From the NCBI RefSeq assembly GCF_000523235.1, contig NZ_CP006850.1, positions 2,418,001 through 2,482,000 of the forward strand: a stretch of DNA of 64,000 bases. Reading direction: 5' to 3'. Positions 56,857 through 64,000 of the stretch are shown piece after piece. The stretch comes from Nocardia nova SH22a (lineage in GTDB: Bacteria; Actinomycetota; Actinomycetes; Mycobacteriales; Mycobacteriaceae). The notes under the pieces were generated by a model. The model was not told the DNA's origin and did no database searches. It was given only the letters and a program-made list of their open reading frames with translations. A program made the translations under genes and the position numbers. Every line of letters begins with the position of its first letter. Position 1 is the stretch's first letter.

Positions 56857-57555
56857 TTGTACGAACGATCATCGACACCATCCGCTCATATCCGTTCTCG
56901 CTCGTGCGATCGAGGTGCGCCGGGCACTCGATGGCATGGCCTTCGGCGACGGCGTTCGATTCGCCGTCTACTCGGTGGCGCGGCACTGGCGACGTGTGCC
57001 GGAGCGGCCTCGATCGTCGGTACGGGACCGGCCGCCGCCGTCCCGGGGCAGCCCGCGCCGGTAGCCGAATTACAGCTCGATCGGTACGTCGGGACGTGGT
57101 ATCAGCTCGCCGCCGTGCCGCAATACTTCAATCTTGCCTGCGCGCGTGATACCCGCGCCGAATACGCGGCCCTGCCGAACGGTGATGTCTCGGTACATAA
57201 TTCGTGCACGACCTGGACCGGGTCGACCAACGACATCAGAGGCGCCGCCCGGGTACAGGATCCGCAGACGAAGGCGCAGTTGCGGGTGGCCTTCCCTGGT
57301 GTCCCGACCCAGGAGGATCTGAACGGACCGGTCAATTACATCGTCACCGCGCTCGGACCGGACTACTCGTGGGCGCTGGTCACCGATCCCGCCCGAGTGT
57401 CGGGGTTCGTGCTGTCGCGCGGGCCCGCGCTGAGCAGCGAGCAGTGGCGCGATGTGGTCGCGGCCATCGAGGCCGCGGGTGAACAACCCTGCCTGTACCT
57501 GACCAGCCCGACCACCGGCGGTCGCTCGGACATCGCGCCGCTGTGCCGGATGTGA
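56857..57555 (+). CDS. Exported bacterial lipocalin (Blc-like)
   Basis: 232 residues from TTG 56857, with GAGGAG 6 bases upstream (ATG 56830 is the alternative). An Arg-rich segment RRRRSIRRLLGGAALATCAG resembles a Tat signal, ending at AAAVPG. The mature lipocalin has VGTWYQLAAVPQYFNLACAR (the GxW start) and SWALVTDPARVSGFVLSR. Lipocalins bind hydrophobic ligands at the envelope. It overlaps the photolyase gene's upstream end. Confidence 0.85.
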   Translation: MYERSSTPSAHIRSRSCDRGAPGTRWHGLRRRRSIRRLLGGAALATCAGAASIVGTGPAAAVPGQPAPVAELQLDRYVGTWYQLAAVPQYFNLACARDTRAEYAALPNGDVSVHNSCTTWTGSTNDIRGAARVQDPQTKAQLRVAFPGVPTQEDLNGPVNYIVTALGPDYSWALVTDPARVSGFVLSRGPALSSEQWRDVVAAIEAAGEQPCLYLTSPTTGGRSDIAPLCRM

Positions 57556-57566
57556 GGGTCGAATCC

Positions 57567-58889
57567 ATGACTGTCACGGTCGCCCTGTTCACTCGTGACC
57601 TGCGGGTTCACGATAATCCCGTGCTGAGTGCCGCCCATCGCGCCGGTGATGCTGTGGTGCCCTTGTTCGTGGTCGACGAATCGATGTTCGCCGGGCCGAA
57701 CGCCTCGCCCAATCGCCTCCGGTTCCTCGCGGCGGCGCTGCGTGAACTCGACGACGAGTTACGGCGCATCGGCGGCAGGCTGATCGTGCGCCGGGGCAAG
57801 GTCGTCGACGAGGTCGAACGCGTCGTCTCGGAAACCGGCGCGGGCGGGGTGCACATCGCCGCGGAAGTCAGTCGCTTCGGAACTCGCCGGGAGCGACTGC
57901 TGCGCGAACGTCTCGATACTCGCGACTGCCGGGTGCAGGTCCACACCGCATCGGTGACGAGTGTGGACCCCGGCGGCCTGCGGCCGAGTTCGGGCCGCGA
58001 CCACTTCGCGGTCTTCAGCCCGTATCTCCGGCGCTGGGAGGCGGCGCAGCGCCGGACCGTTCTGGGCGCGCCGCGGCACCTCACCGTTCCCGACATCGCG
58101 AGCGAGGATCCGGGCTCCGTCGGCCTCGACGCCGGATCGGCTTCGCCGCAGTTGCGGGTCGGCGGCGAGACGACAGGACGAAAACTGTTGCGCCGGTGGC
58201 TGTCCGGCCCGGTGGGTGAGTACGCGGACAGCAATGACGATCTCACCGCCGACGCCACCTCGCGGCTGTCGCCCTACCTGCACTTCGGCTGCCTGTCGGC
58301 CGGTGAAGTGCTCGCACGCATCGATATGTCCGATCCTGGTGGTTACGCCTTCGCCCGGCAGCTGGCCTGGCGGGATTTCCACCACCAGGTCCTGGCCGCC
58401 CGGCCCGACGCCGCCCACTCGGACTACCGGCCCGGCCCGATCGAGGTGCGGCCGGATGCACAAGCATTCGAGGCGTGGGCCGCCGGGCAGACGGGGTTCC
58501 CGATTGTCGACGCACCCATGCGGCAGTTGCGCGAAGAAGGCTGGATGCCGGGCCGCGCGCGGTTGATCACCGCGTCGTTCCTGGCCAAGACCTTGCGGGG
58601 CGGATGGCGCGGCGGCGCCGACCACTTCCGGTACTGGCTCGTGGACGGCGATCTCGCCAACAACCAGATGAACTGGCAGTGGGTCGCGGGAACGGGAACC
58701 GACACCCGGCCCAACCGGACGCTGAATCCCTTACGGCAGGCGCAACGGTTCGATCCCGACGGCTCCTACACCCGTCGCTGGCTACCCGAACTGTCCCGGC
58801 TGGACGGTGCAGCCATTCATCGCCCCTGGCGCGCGGACATCGATCCCGCGACCTATCCGGCGCCGATCGTCGAAGTACCAGGAATGTGA
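57567..58889 (+). CDS. phr: Deoxyribodipyrimidine photolyase
   Basis: 440 residues from ATG 57567 (GAGGG upstream). The N-terminal antenna domain starts VTVALFTRDLRVHDNPVLSA. The FAD-binding half holds LSPYLHFGCLSAGEV, ARQLAWRDFHHQVL, TGFPIVDAPMRQLREEGWMP, GGADHFRYWLVDGDLANNQM and WQWVAGTGTDTRPNRTLNP. Repairs UV-induced pyrimidine dimers using blue light. The light-dependent LitR-like regulator divergent from this operon fits. Confidence 0.94.
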   Translation: MTVTVALFTRDLRVHDNPVLSAAHRAGDAVVPLFVVDESMFAGPNASPNRLRFLAAALRELDDELRRIGGRLIVRRGKVVDEVERVVSETGAGGVHIAAEVSRFGTRRERLLRERLDTRDCRVQVHTASVTSVDPGGLRPSSGRDHFAVFSPYLRRWEAAQRRTVLGAPRHLTVPDIASEDPGSVGLDAGSASPQLRVGGETTGRKLLRRWLSGPVGEYADSNDDLTADATSRLSPYLHFGCLSAGEVLARIDMSDPGGYAFARQLAWRDFHHQVLAARPDAAHSDYRPGPIEVRPDAQAFEAWAAGQTGFPIVDAPMRQLREEGWMPGRARLITASFLAKTLRGGWRGGADHFRYWLVDGDLANNQMNWQWVAGTGTDTRPNRTLNPLRQAQRFDPDGSYTRRWLPELSRLDGAAIHRPWRADIDPATYPAPIVEVPGM

Positions 58890-58908
58890 ACCGGGGACGG
58901 GAGAGAAC

Positions 58909-60426
58909 ATGCGATGCGTGGTTTTCGGTGCCACCGGCTACATCGGCGGCAGGCTGGTGCCCGAACTACTGGCGGCCGGTCATCGGGTCCGCGTCCTGGC
59001 CCGGACACCGGCAAAACTCGACGAGGCGCCGTGGCGTGACAGCGTCGAAGTGGTGCGCGGCGACGTACTGCGGGAGGAGGACGTCGCCGCCGCGCTGGAC
59101 GACTGCGATGTCCTCTACTACCTCGTACATTCGCTGACCCGAACTGATTTCGACGATGTCGACCGTCGTGCTGCCACCCTGGTCGCCGATCGGGCGGCCC
59201 GCGCCGGTGTGCGCAGAATCGTCTACCTGGGCGGGGTCGTGCCGGGCGGTCAGCGACTGTCGCGGCATCTGTCCTCGCGTGCCGAGGTCGGCCGGATCCT
59301 GCTCGCCGGATCCGTCCCGGCGATCGCACTGCAGGCCGCGGTGATCATCGGATCGGGTTCGGCCAGCTTCGAGATTCTGCGCTATCTCACCGAACGGCTA
59401 CCGGTGATGGTCACACCGCGCTGGGTCCGCAACCGCATCCAGCCGATCGCGGTGCGCGACGTGCTCTACTACCTCACTCGCGCCGCCGAACTGCCGCCCG
59501 AGGTGCGCGGCGCGTTCGATATCGGCGGGCCCGACATCCTCACCTACGAGCAGATGATGCGCGGTTACGCGGAGGTGGCCCGCCTGCTGCGCCGGGTGAT
59601 CCTTCCCGTACCGGTCCTCACGCCGTGGCTGTCCGCGCAATGGGTCAATCTGGTGACGCCGGTACCGAAGTCGATCGCGGTGCCGTTGATCGAATCGCTG
59701 ATCAACGACGCCGTCTGCGCGGACAACGCCATCGCACAGCACATCCCGGCCCCGCCCGCCGGTCCGATCCGCTACCGGGAGGCCGTCGAACTGGCCCTGG
59801 CGCGAGTGCGGAACCTGGATGTTCCGACCCGCTGGTCGGACGCCGACCCGCCGCGCGGTGAACCCTCCGCTCCGCTGCCCACCGATCCGGCCTGGTCGGG
59901 CGGATCACTGTATGTCGATGTGCGCGAACGCCGTACCGCCGCGGACCCGGCGACCCTGTGGGCGGTCATCGAGGCCATCGGTGGCCGGAACGGGTGGTAT
60001 TCGTTCCCGCTCGCGTGGTCGCTGCGGGGATGGATCGACCGGCTCGCGGGTGGCGCCGGATTGCGCCGCGGACGGCGCGACCCGCACCGGCTGCACACCG
60101 GAGAGGCGCTGGACTGGTGGCGGGTCGAGCGCATCGAACGGCCACGAATGCTGTTGCTACGCGCCGAGATGCGCGTACCCGGTCACGCCTGGCTGGAGTT
60201 GCGAGTGGAGGTGGACGAGCACGGCACGCTGTACCGGCAGCGCGCCCTGTTCGAACCGCACGGCCTGGCGGGGCACCTGTACTGGAAATCGGTCCTGCCG
60301 TTCCACGCGATCGTATTCGGCGGAATGACCCGCAATATCACCGGTGCGGCCGAGGCCAATCCACCACCCGGGATACCCGAGGCGAGCGATCCGGCGCCCG
60401 ATCGCGCGATTCAAGAAAGGCGGTAG
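58909..60426 (+). CDS. SDR-family protein with C-terminal DUF2867 domain
   Basis: 505 residues. GGGAGAG before ATG 58909, 19 bases after the photolyase stop. Nucleotide-binding VVFGATGYIGGRLVPELLA (GxxGxxG), then YLGGVVPGGQRLSRHLSSRA. From ~330 the DUF2867 region (DVRERRTAADPATLWAVIEA, GEALDWWRVERIERPRMLLL, GMTRNITGA). Commonly found beside photolyase under LitR control; substrate unknown. Confidence 0.87.
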   Translation: MRCVVFGATGYIGGRLVPELLAAGHRVRVLARTPAKLDEAPWRDSVEVVRGDVLREEDVAAALDDCDVLYYLVHSLTRTDFDDVDRRAATLVADRAARAGVRRIVYLGGVVPGGQRLSRHLSSRAEVGRILLAGSVPAIALQAAVIIGSGSASFEILRYLTERLPVMVTPRWVRNRIQPIAVRDVLYYLTRAAELPPEVRGAFDIGGPDILTYEQMMRGYAEVARLLRRVILPVPVLTPWLSAQWVNLVTPVPKSIAVPLIESLINDAVCADNAIAQHIPAPPAGPIRYREAVELALARVRNLDVPTRWSDADPPRGEPSAPLPTDPAWSGGSLYVDVRERRTAADPATLWAVIEAIGGRNGWYSFPLAWSLRGWIDRLAGGAGLRRGRRDPHRLHTGEALDWWRVERIERPRMLLLRAEMRVPGHAWLELRVEVDEHGTLYRQRALFEPHGLAGHLYWKSVLPFHAIVFGGMTRNITGAAEANPPPGIPEASDPAPDRAIQERR

Positions 60427-60648
60427 CTGTTCGACGCGTGCCGGATATGCATCGGAACCGATCCGTCCTGACAGCAGCCGCCGACCGGCATTGCCGCCGA
60501 GCAGCGGCCGCGCAGCATTTCCGTCGAGAGCGGTACCTGCGACCGGGCTCGCGCCATCGTCGATTTCATCGTGCACCGATACGAGAAGCTGTCCGGCGGA
60601 GCGGGGCAACGATGTCACGGTGGCGATGTCATCGATCCACGTCGGGTC

Positions 60649-62220
60649 CTATAGCCGGGAATCCACCCAGTCCCGGACCTCCCGGCGCATCAGCAGTGTC
60701 GTCGCGCCGAGCGGGAGACTCGACAGCAGCACCGTGAGGCCGAGCAGCGGAAGGGTTTCGGGCCAGCCGTCCGGCACGGTGGGCTCGGTACTGTCATCGT
60801 CGAAGTCGTCGCCGAACGGGTCGCCGAACGGGTCGTTGCTCGAATCGCCATCCGAGTAGCCCGAGGAATCGGAGTGGCTCGAGTGGGTGATCGACCCGCC
60901 GGTCTCCGATGACGGGTGCGCGACAGCTTCCTTGTCCAGCGGTGTCAGCAGGAACACCGCGATTGCCACGGTGAACGACACGCCCCAGATCCGCGCCATG
61001 CCGACCGCCAGCGGGCCGCCCCGCCACACTCGCCACATCCACGGAAGCGTGACGGCACCCAGCAGTACGAGCGCGCCCAGGACGAACGTGAATCCGATTC
61101 CCGCGCTGCCTGCGATCGAATCGGATCCGATCGTCATCGCGCCGACGATCTCCAGGAACCGGAACAGGATGGTCAGGACCAGGACCGGAACGAGCCAGAT
61201 CGCCAGGATCAGTGCGATTCCCGCCGGCACTGTCGCCGGACGGGGCAGTGCCGGCGTGACCCGCGCGGGTAGGCCCGCGCGCACGAAGACGGTCTTCAGC
61301 GCGCGGCGTACGGTGCGCTGGGTGCGGCGCGCGAAGTCGAGGACGGGTACCCAGCCCGCGAGCACCTTGCCGTGCGGTGTCCAGTCCTCATCGAACCAGA
61401 TCACCGCGCGCACCGAGTACGACTTCAAGACACGTTGGCGCAGATCGGGTTTCGGGTACTCCGGCAGTCCGCGGGGGAAGAATCCGCCCAGTGCCCACCG
61501 GAACCGCTCGTATTTCTCCCGGTCGTGACCGACGGTGAGGACCAGCCGGGTCGGTACGCCGCGTTCGATGATCCGCTCGACCTCCCAGGCCAGGTTCCGG
61601 CTCGAACCTGCCGCGAGTACAACGAGTTCGGCGCGGCCCAGTGCCGCCAGGACCTCGCCGCGCCAGGTCGCGTCGGCGGCGTAGGCGCGTTCCACGCCGA
61701 GTGGCGGCAAGGAGTCGGACGGGTTACCGAGGGCGACCATCCGGCCGAACGATGCCACGGCAGTGGCGATCTGCTGTTCTTCGGTGTGCAGATCGGCCGC
61801 GGTCAACGGCTGCCCGGTGAATATCGCTCGTAGCCAGAGGAATCGGGTGCCGATCGAGCGGTGAAATGCGGGGTCGTCCTTGAATTCTCTGAGGAACAGA
61901 ACAATTCGCTCATCCCCGGGAAGGCCGCGCAGACTGTCCAGCACCGGCATCAGATGCCGGCGGCCGCGGAGAACCGCCCACGCACCGGCCAGCGTGAGTA
62001 CGACGCTCGCGACCCAGATCCACGTGGTCGGCATCGTCGATGTCGTATCGGCATCGTCCTGGGCGGCGAAGCCGAATCCCGCGCCTCCGAGCGTGATCGC
62101 GACCCAGCCCAGCGTGTCGTACCAGCGGCCACGCCTCGGCGACTGCTCGACATCTGCCGGAGGGCGGGCTTGTCGCGTCGCGACGCCGGAGTGTGCCGCT
62201 GGGCTGCGCGGTGCGCTCAT
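60649..62220 (-). CDS. Membrane protein with TIR-like (LRxFxxD/WE) domain
   Basis: 523 residues. Two N-terminal helices (LGWVAITLGGAGFGF, TWIWVASVVLTLAGAWAVL), then a soluble domain VLFLREFKDDPAFH, QPLTAADLHTEEQQIATAVA, ALGRAELVVLAAGSS and NLAWEVERIIERGVPTRLVL. After it come four or more helices and an acidic Ser/Asp-rich loop near 430-470. The soluble domain has the same motif order as that of the 2052-4388 protein, so they look homologous. Role in signalling or defence is inferred. Confidence 0.78.
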   Translation of the reverse strand: MSAPRSPAAHSGVATRQARPPADVEQSPRRGRWYDTLGWVAITLGGAGFGFAAQDDADTTSTMPTTWIWVASVVLTLAGAWAVLRGRRHLMPVLDSLRGLPGDERIVLFLREFKDDPAFHRSIGTRFLWLRAIFTGQPLTAADLHTEEQQIATAVASFGRMVALGNPSDSLPPLGVERAYAADATWRGEVLAALGRAELVVLAAGSSRNLAWEVERIIERGVPTRLVLTVGHDREKYERFRWALGGFFPRGLPEYPKPDLRQRVLKSYSVRAVIWFDEDWTPHGKVLAGWVPVLDFARRTQRTVRRALKTVFVRAGLPARVTPALPRPATVPAGIALILAIWLVPVLVLTILFRFLEIVGAMTIGSDSIAGSAGIGFTFVLGALVLLGAVTLPWMWRVWRGGPLAVGMARIWGVSFTVAIAVFLLTPLDKEAVAHPSSETGGSITHSSHSDSSGYSDGDSSNDPFGDPFGDDFDDDSTEPTVPDGWPETLPLLGLTVLLSSLPLGATTLLMRREVRDWVDSRL

Positions 62221-62349
62221 GAATACAACCCCCGTATTCTTTTGATGCCCTGTCCTTTTCGACGTATCCCGGAGGAGTTACCGGTCTCGTGGACGGGGAA
62301 ACATCTCCGGTGGGATCGCAGCATCCGGGCGCCGTGATCGGACCCCGAT

Positions 62350-63537
62350 TCACCCGCCGCGCGGGGCGACGGCGCGTGGCCGGATGAGAGTCCCCGACTC
62401 GTACTCCTCCATCGCGTGGGCCAGCCAGCCCGCGGTCCGTGCGACGGCGAAGATGGTCTCGGCCGCACCGGGAATCATGCCGAAGACGGTGGCGAGGACG
62501 GCGAGCCCGAAATCGCTGTTGATCGCGGGAAGTCTGCGCGCCCGCAGCTCCGCCGAAAGCGCGTCCGCCACAGCCGTTACCGGATGTGCGGGGGCGATGG
62601 CGCGGATCGTGTCCAGCAGGTAGCTGCCGCGGGCGTCGCCGGATCGGTACACCGCGTGTCCGGCGCCGGGAATGCGTTCGCCGCGCCGCAGGCGCTCGTC
62701 CACGGCCTTCGGAACCGCACGCGGGCCGGTGATGTCGGCGAGCATCCGCTCCACCGCCAGGGACGCGCCGCCGTGCATCGGTCCGCTCAGCACGCCCAGT
62801 CCGCAACCGACGACCGCGTACGGATCGGCACGCACCGAAGCGGCCACCCGGGCGGCGAAAGTGGAGGTCGCCAGTTCGTGATCGGCGAGCAGAATCAGTG
62901 CGGCGCCGAGGGATCGGAGTTCGCGCTCACCGGCGGGCGGGCTCGCGCACAGGCGTGACCACAGCAGCGCGGCCACGGACCGGCCGACCGGTGCGGACAG
63001 TTCCGGAAGGGCCTCGACCATCCCGCTGATCAGCGCCCGGGCGATCGTGACGACGGCGTCGGGTTCGCGCCGGAACCGCAGCGGATCGAGCTGGGCGCAG
63101 GTGAGCACGATGATCTGCAACCGGTCCAGGGGCAGGACTCCGCCGGGCAGCCCGGCCTGCGCCGCCCGCGCCGCCGCGACCGATTCCGCGTTCGGCCGCC
63201 AGGGCCCGCTGTCGGTGAGGTCGCCGCGCCACAACCATTCGGCGACGGCTTCGAAGGTCTGTGAGGCCGCCAGGTCCACGGCATCACGGCCGCGGAAGTA
63301 CGGGCGGTCGCTGCCCAGGGTGGTGATCCGGGAGGCGATGGCGATCTCGGTCGGCGCCGGTGTGCGGCGGGGTTTCCCACGCCGGGCGAGCTTCTCGATC
63401 TCGGCCGGATCGAACAGGCTGCGCCTTCGGACCGGATCGTAGCGGCGGGTGAGCACACCCCGGCTGACGTAGGCGTAGAGCGTCGCGGGTTTCACGCCGA
63501 GGCGTTCGGTGGCGGTGGTGGTATCGATCCACTCCAT
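62350..63537 (-). CDS. Citrate synthase-family protein with N-terminal MerR-like HTH
   Basis: 395 residues from ATG 63537. Residues 1-55 (TTTATERLGVKPATLYAYVS, RRSLFDPAEIEKLARRG) form a MerR-like winged helix. The rest is citrate synthase: GPMHGGASLAVERML (catalytic His), GAGHAVYRSGDARGSYL (second His) and INSDFGLAVLAT (Asp). DNA-binding citrate synthases likely couple a carboxylate pool to gene control. A perfect palindrome lies just upstream, between this gene and the divergent DUF2332 gene. Confidence 0.88.
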   Translation of the reverse strand: MEWIDTTTATERLGVKPATLYAYVSRGVLTRRYDPVRRRSLFDPAEIEKLARRGKPRRTPAPTEIAIASRITTLGSDRPYFRGRDAVDLAASQTFEAVAEWLWRGDLTDSGPWRPNAESVAAARAAQAGLPGGVLPLDRLQIIVLTCAQLDPLRFRREPDAVVTIARALISGMVEALPELSAPVGRSVAALLWSRLCASPPAGERELRSLGAALILLADHELATSTFAARVAASVRADPYAVVGCGLGVLSGPMHGGASLAVERMLADITGPRAVPKAVDERLRRGERIPGAGHAVYRSGDARGSYLLDTIRAIAPAHPVTAVADALSAELRARRLPAINSDFGLAVLATVFGMIPGAAETIFAVARTAGWLAHAMEEYESGTLIRPRAVAPRGG

Positions 63538-63547
63538 GAGGTTGACG

Positions 63548-63565
63548 ATAATCAATGTTGATTAT
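63548..63565. promoter_or_regulatory. Perfect palindrome between citrate synthase-HTH and DUF2332 genes
   Basis: ATAATCAA-TG-TTGATTAT, 8-bp arms. It is AT-rich in a GC-rich setting, 11 bases upstream of the HTH-citrate synthase start. Probably the autoregulatory site for its MerR-like domain, and it may also overlap the divergent promoter. Confidence 0.72.
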
Positions 63566-63592
63566 GGTGCGACAGGGGCGCACGGTGTGTGC

Positions 63593-64000
63593 ATGGACCT
63601 TGTCTCGCAATTCGAACTCCAGGCGAAGGCCTGTGACAAACTCGGCTCCCCGTTGTACGGCTCGTTGCTGCGCGATATAGCCCGCGATATCGGTGCGGGC
63701 GGGCCGTGCGCGGCGGTCCTGAGCGGATACGAGGAGATCGGTTTCGACGCGGCGCTGCCGCTGCGCCTGCTGGCCGGTGTGCACGCGCTCGTCTTGTCCG
63801 GTGGCGCAACCGATCTCGCGCCGTTCTATCCGAGTTCCGGCGCCGCCGTGCGTCCGCGCGATCCCGAGGAGGCGTGGATTCCGTTCCGGCGGGCGGTGCT
63901 CGAGCGGCCGGAATGGATCCGTGACTGGCTGACCCGGCCGCCGCAGACCAACGAGGTCGGCCGGGCGGTGCCGCTGCTGGCCGGACTGCTCGCGGCCGTG
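63593..64000 (+). CDS. DUF2332-family protein (3' end outside window)
   Basis: 136 residues visible from ATG 63593. The N-terminus FELQAKACDKLGSPLYGSLL, then VHALVLSGGATDLAPFYPSS and PPQTNEVGRAVPLLAGLL, is the DUF2332 signature. No stop before the window edge. It is divergent from the HTH-citrate synthase gene. Function unknown. Confidence 0.88.
   Translation, partial: MDLVSQFELQAKACDKLGSPLYGSLLRDIARDIGAGGPCAAVLSGYEEIGFDAALPLRLLAGVHALVLSGGATDLAPFYPSSGAAVRPRDPEEAWIPFRRAVLERPEWIRDWLTRPPQTNEVGRAVPLLAGLLAAV

Noticed and set aside
1..64000. CRISPR array, transposase or integrase
   Set aside because: No regularly spaced direct repeats and no DDE, tyrosine or serine recombinase motif seen in any supported frame.

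Overview
The window is high-GC actinobacterial chromosome and most resembles a Nocardia-type mycolic-acid bacterium. The evidence is an ESX-associated cluster (DUF3558 lipoprotein, PPE/WXG-like protein, EspG-like chaperone), paired WXG100 genes feeding a polymorphic toxin, a HTH-DUF5753/DUF397 pair, and several GTG/TTG starts with GTGA/ATGA stop-start overlaps. The species call is inference. I saw no rRNA, tRNA, transposase or CRISPR array.

Region 1 (1-19362) is ordinary accessory chromosome. It holds the tail of a membrane-anchored protein with a beta-propeller-like half, facing a multi-pass membrane protein with a TIR-like cytosolic domain; an SDR/TetR divergent pair with two clear operators; the ESX-associated cluster; an MscS channel; a second TetR divergent pair with a long inverted repeat; a PIF1-like helicase; a fructosamine-kinase-like gene broken by a frameshift; a DnaQ-type exonuclease with a BRCT-like tail; an alpha/beta-hydrolase-LuxR fusion; and a methyltransferase.

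Region 2 (about 19950-48423) looks like a defence and conflict island. It carries an HsdR-N-type nuclease-like gene beside a TIR-like/HEAT-like protein; a WXG100-WXG100-toxin-pentapeptide-repeat operon whose toxin ends in a CdiA tRNase-like domain; a 1.2-kaa Upf1-like helicase with a coiled-coil insert; and two translationally coupled giant genes. The first giant gene fuses a degenerate DEDD exonuclease domain, a DinG/XPD-type Fe-S helicase and a RecQ-type helicase. The second is a SNF2/RapA-type helicase followed by three cysteine-rich zinc modules. This pair is the strongest candidate for an undescribed nucleic-acid defence system. Small secreted proteins, a frameshifted HTH-DUF5753 regulator with its DUF397 partner, and a UvrD-like helicase follow.

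Region 3 (48424-64000) is metabolic and regulatory. It contains an FAD oxidoreductase; a glycosyltransferase/TetR divergent pair; a fatty acid desaturase; a PPOX-class flavoprotein-like gene; a small XRE/membrane-protein operon with an apparently leaderless promoter; a deletion scar fusing the 3' ends of an AraC gene and a quinone-oxidoreductase gene; and a light-response cluster (LitR/CarH-like MerR regulator, lipocalin, photolyase, SDR-DUF2867). A second TIR-like membrane protein, a HTH-citrate synthase with a palindromic operator, and the start of a DUF2332 gene complete the window.
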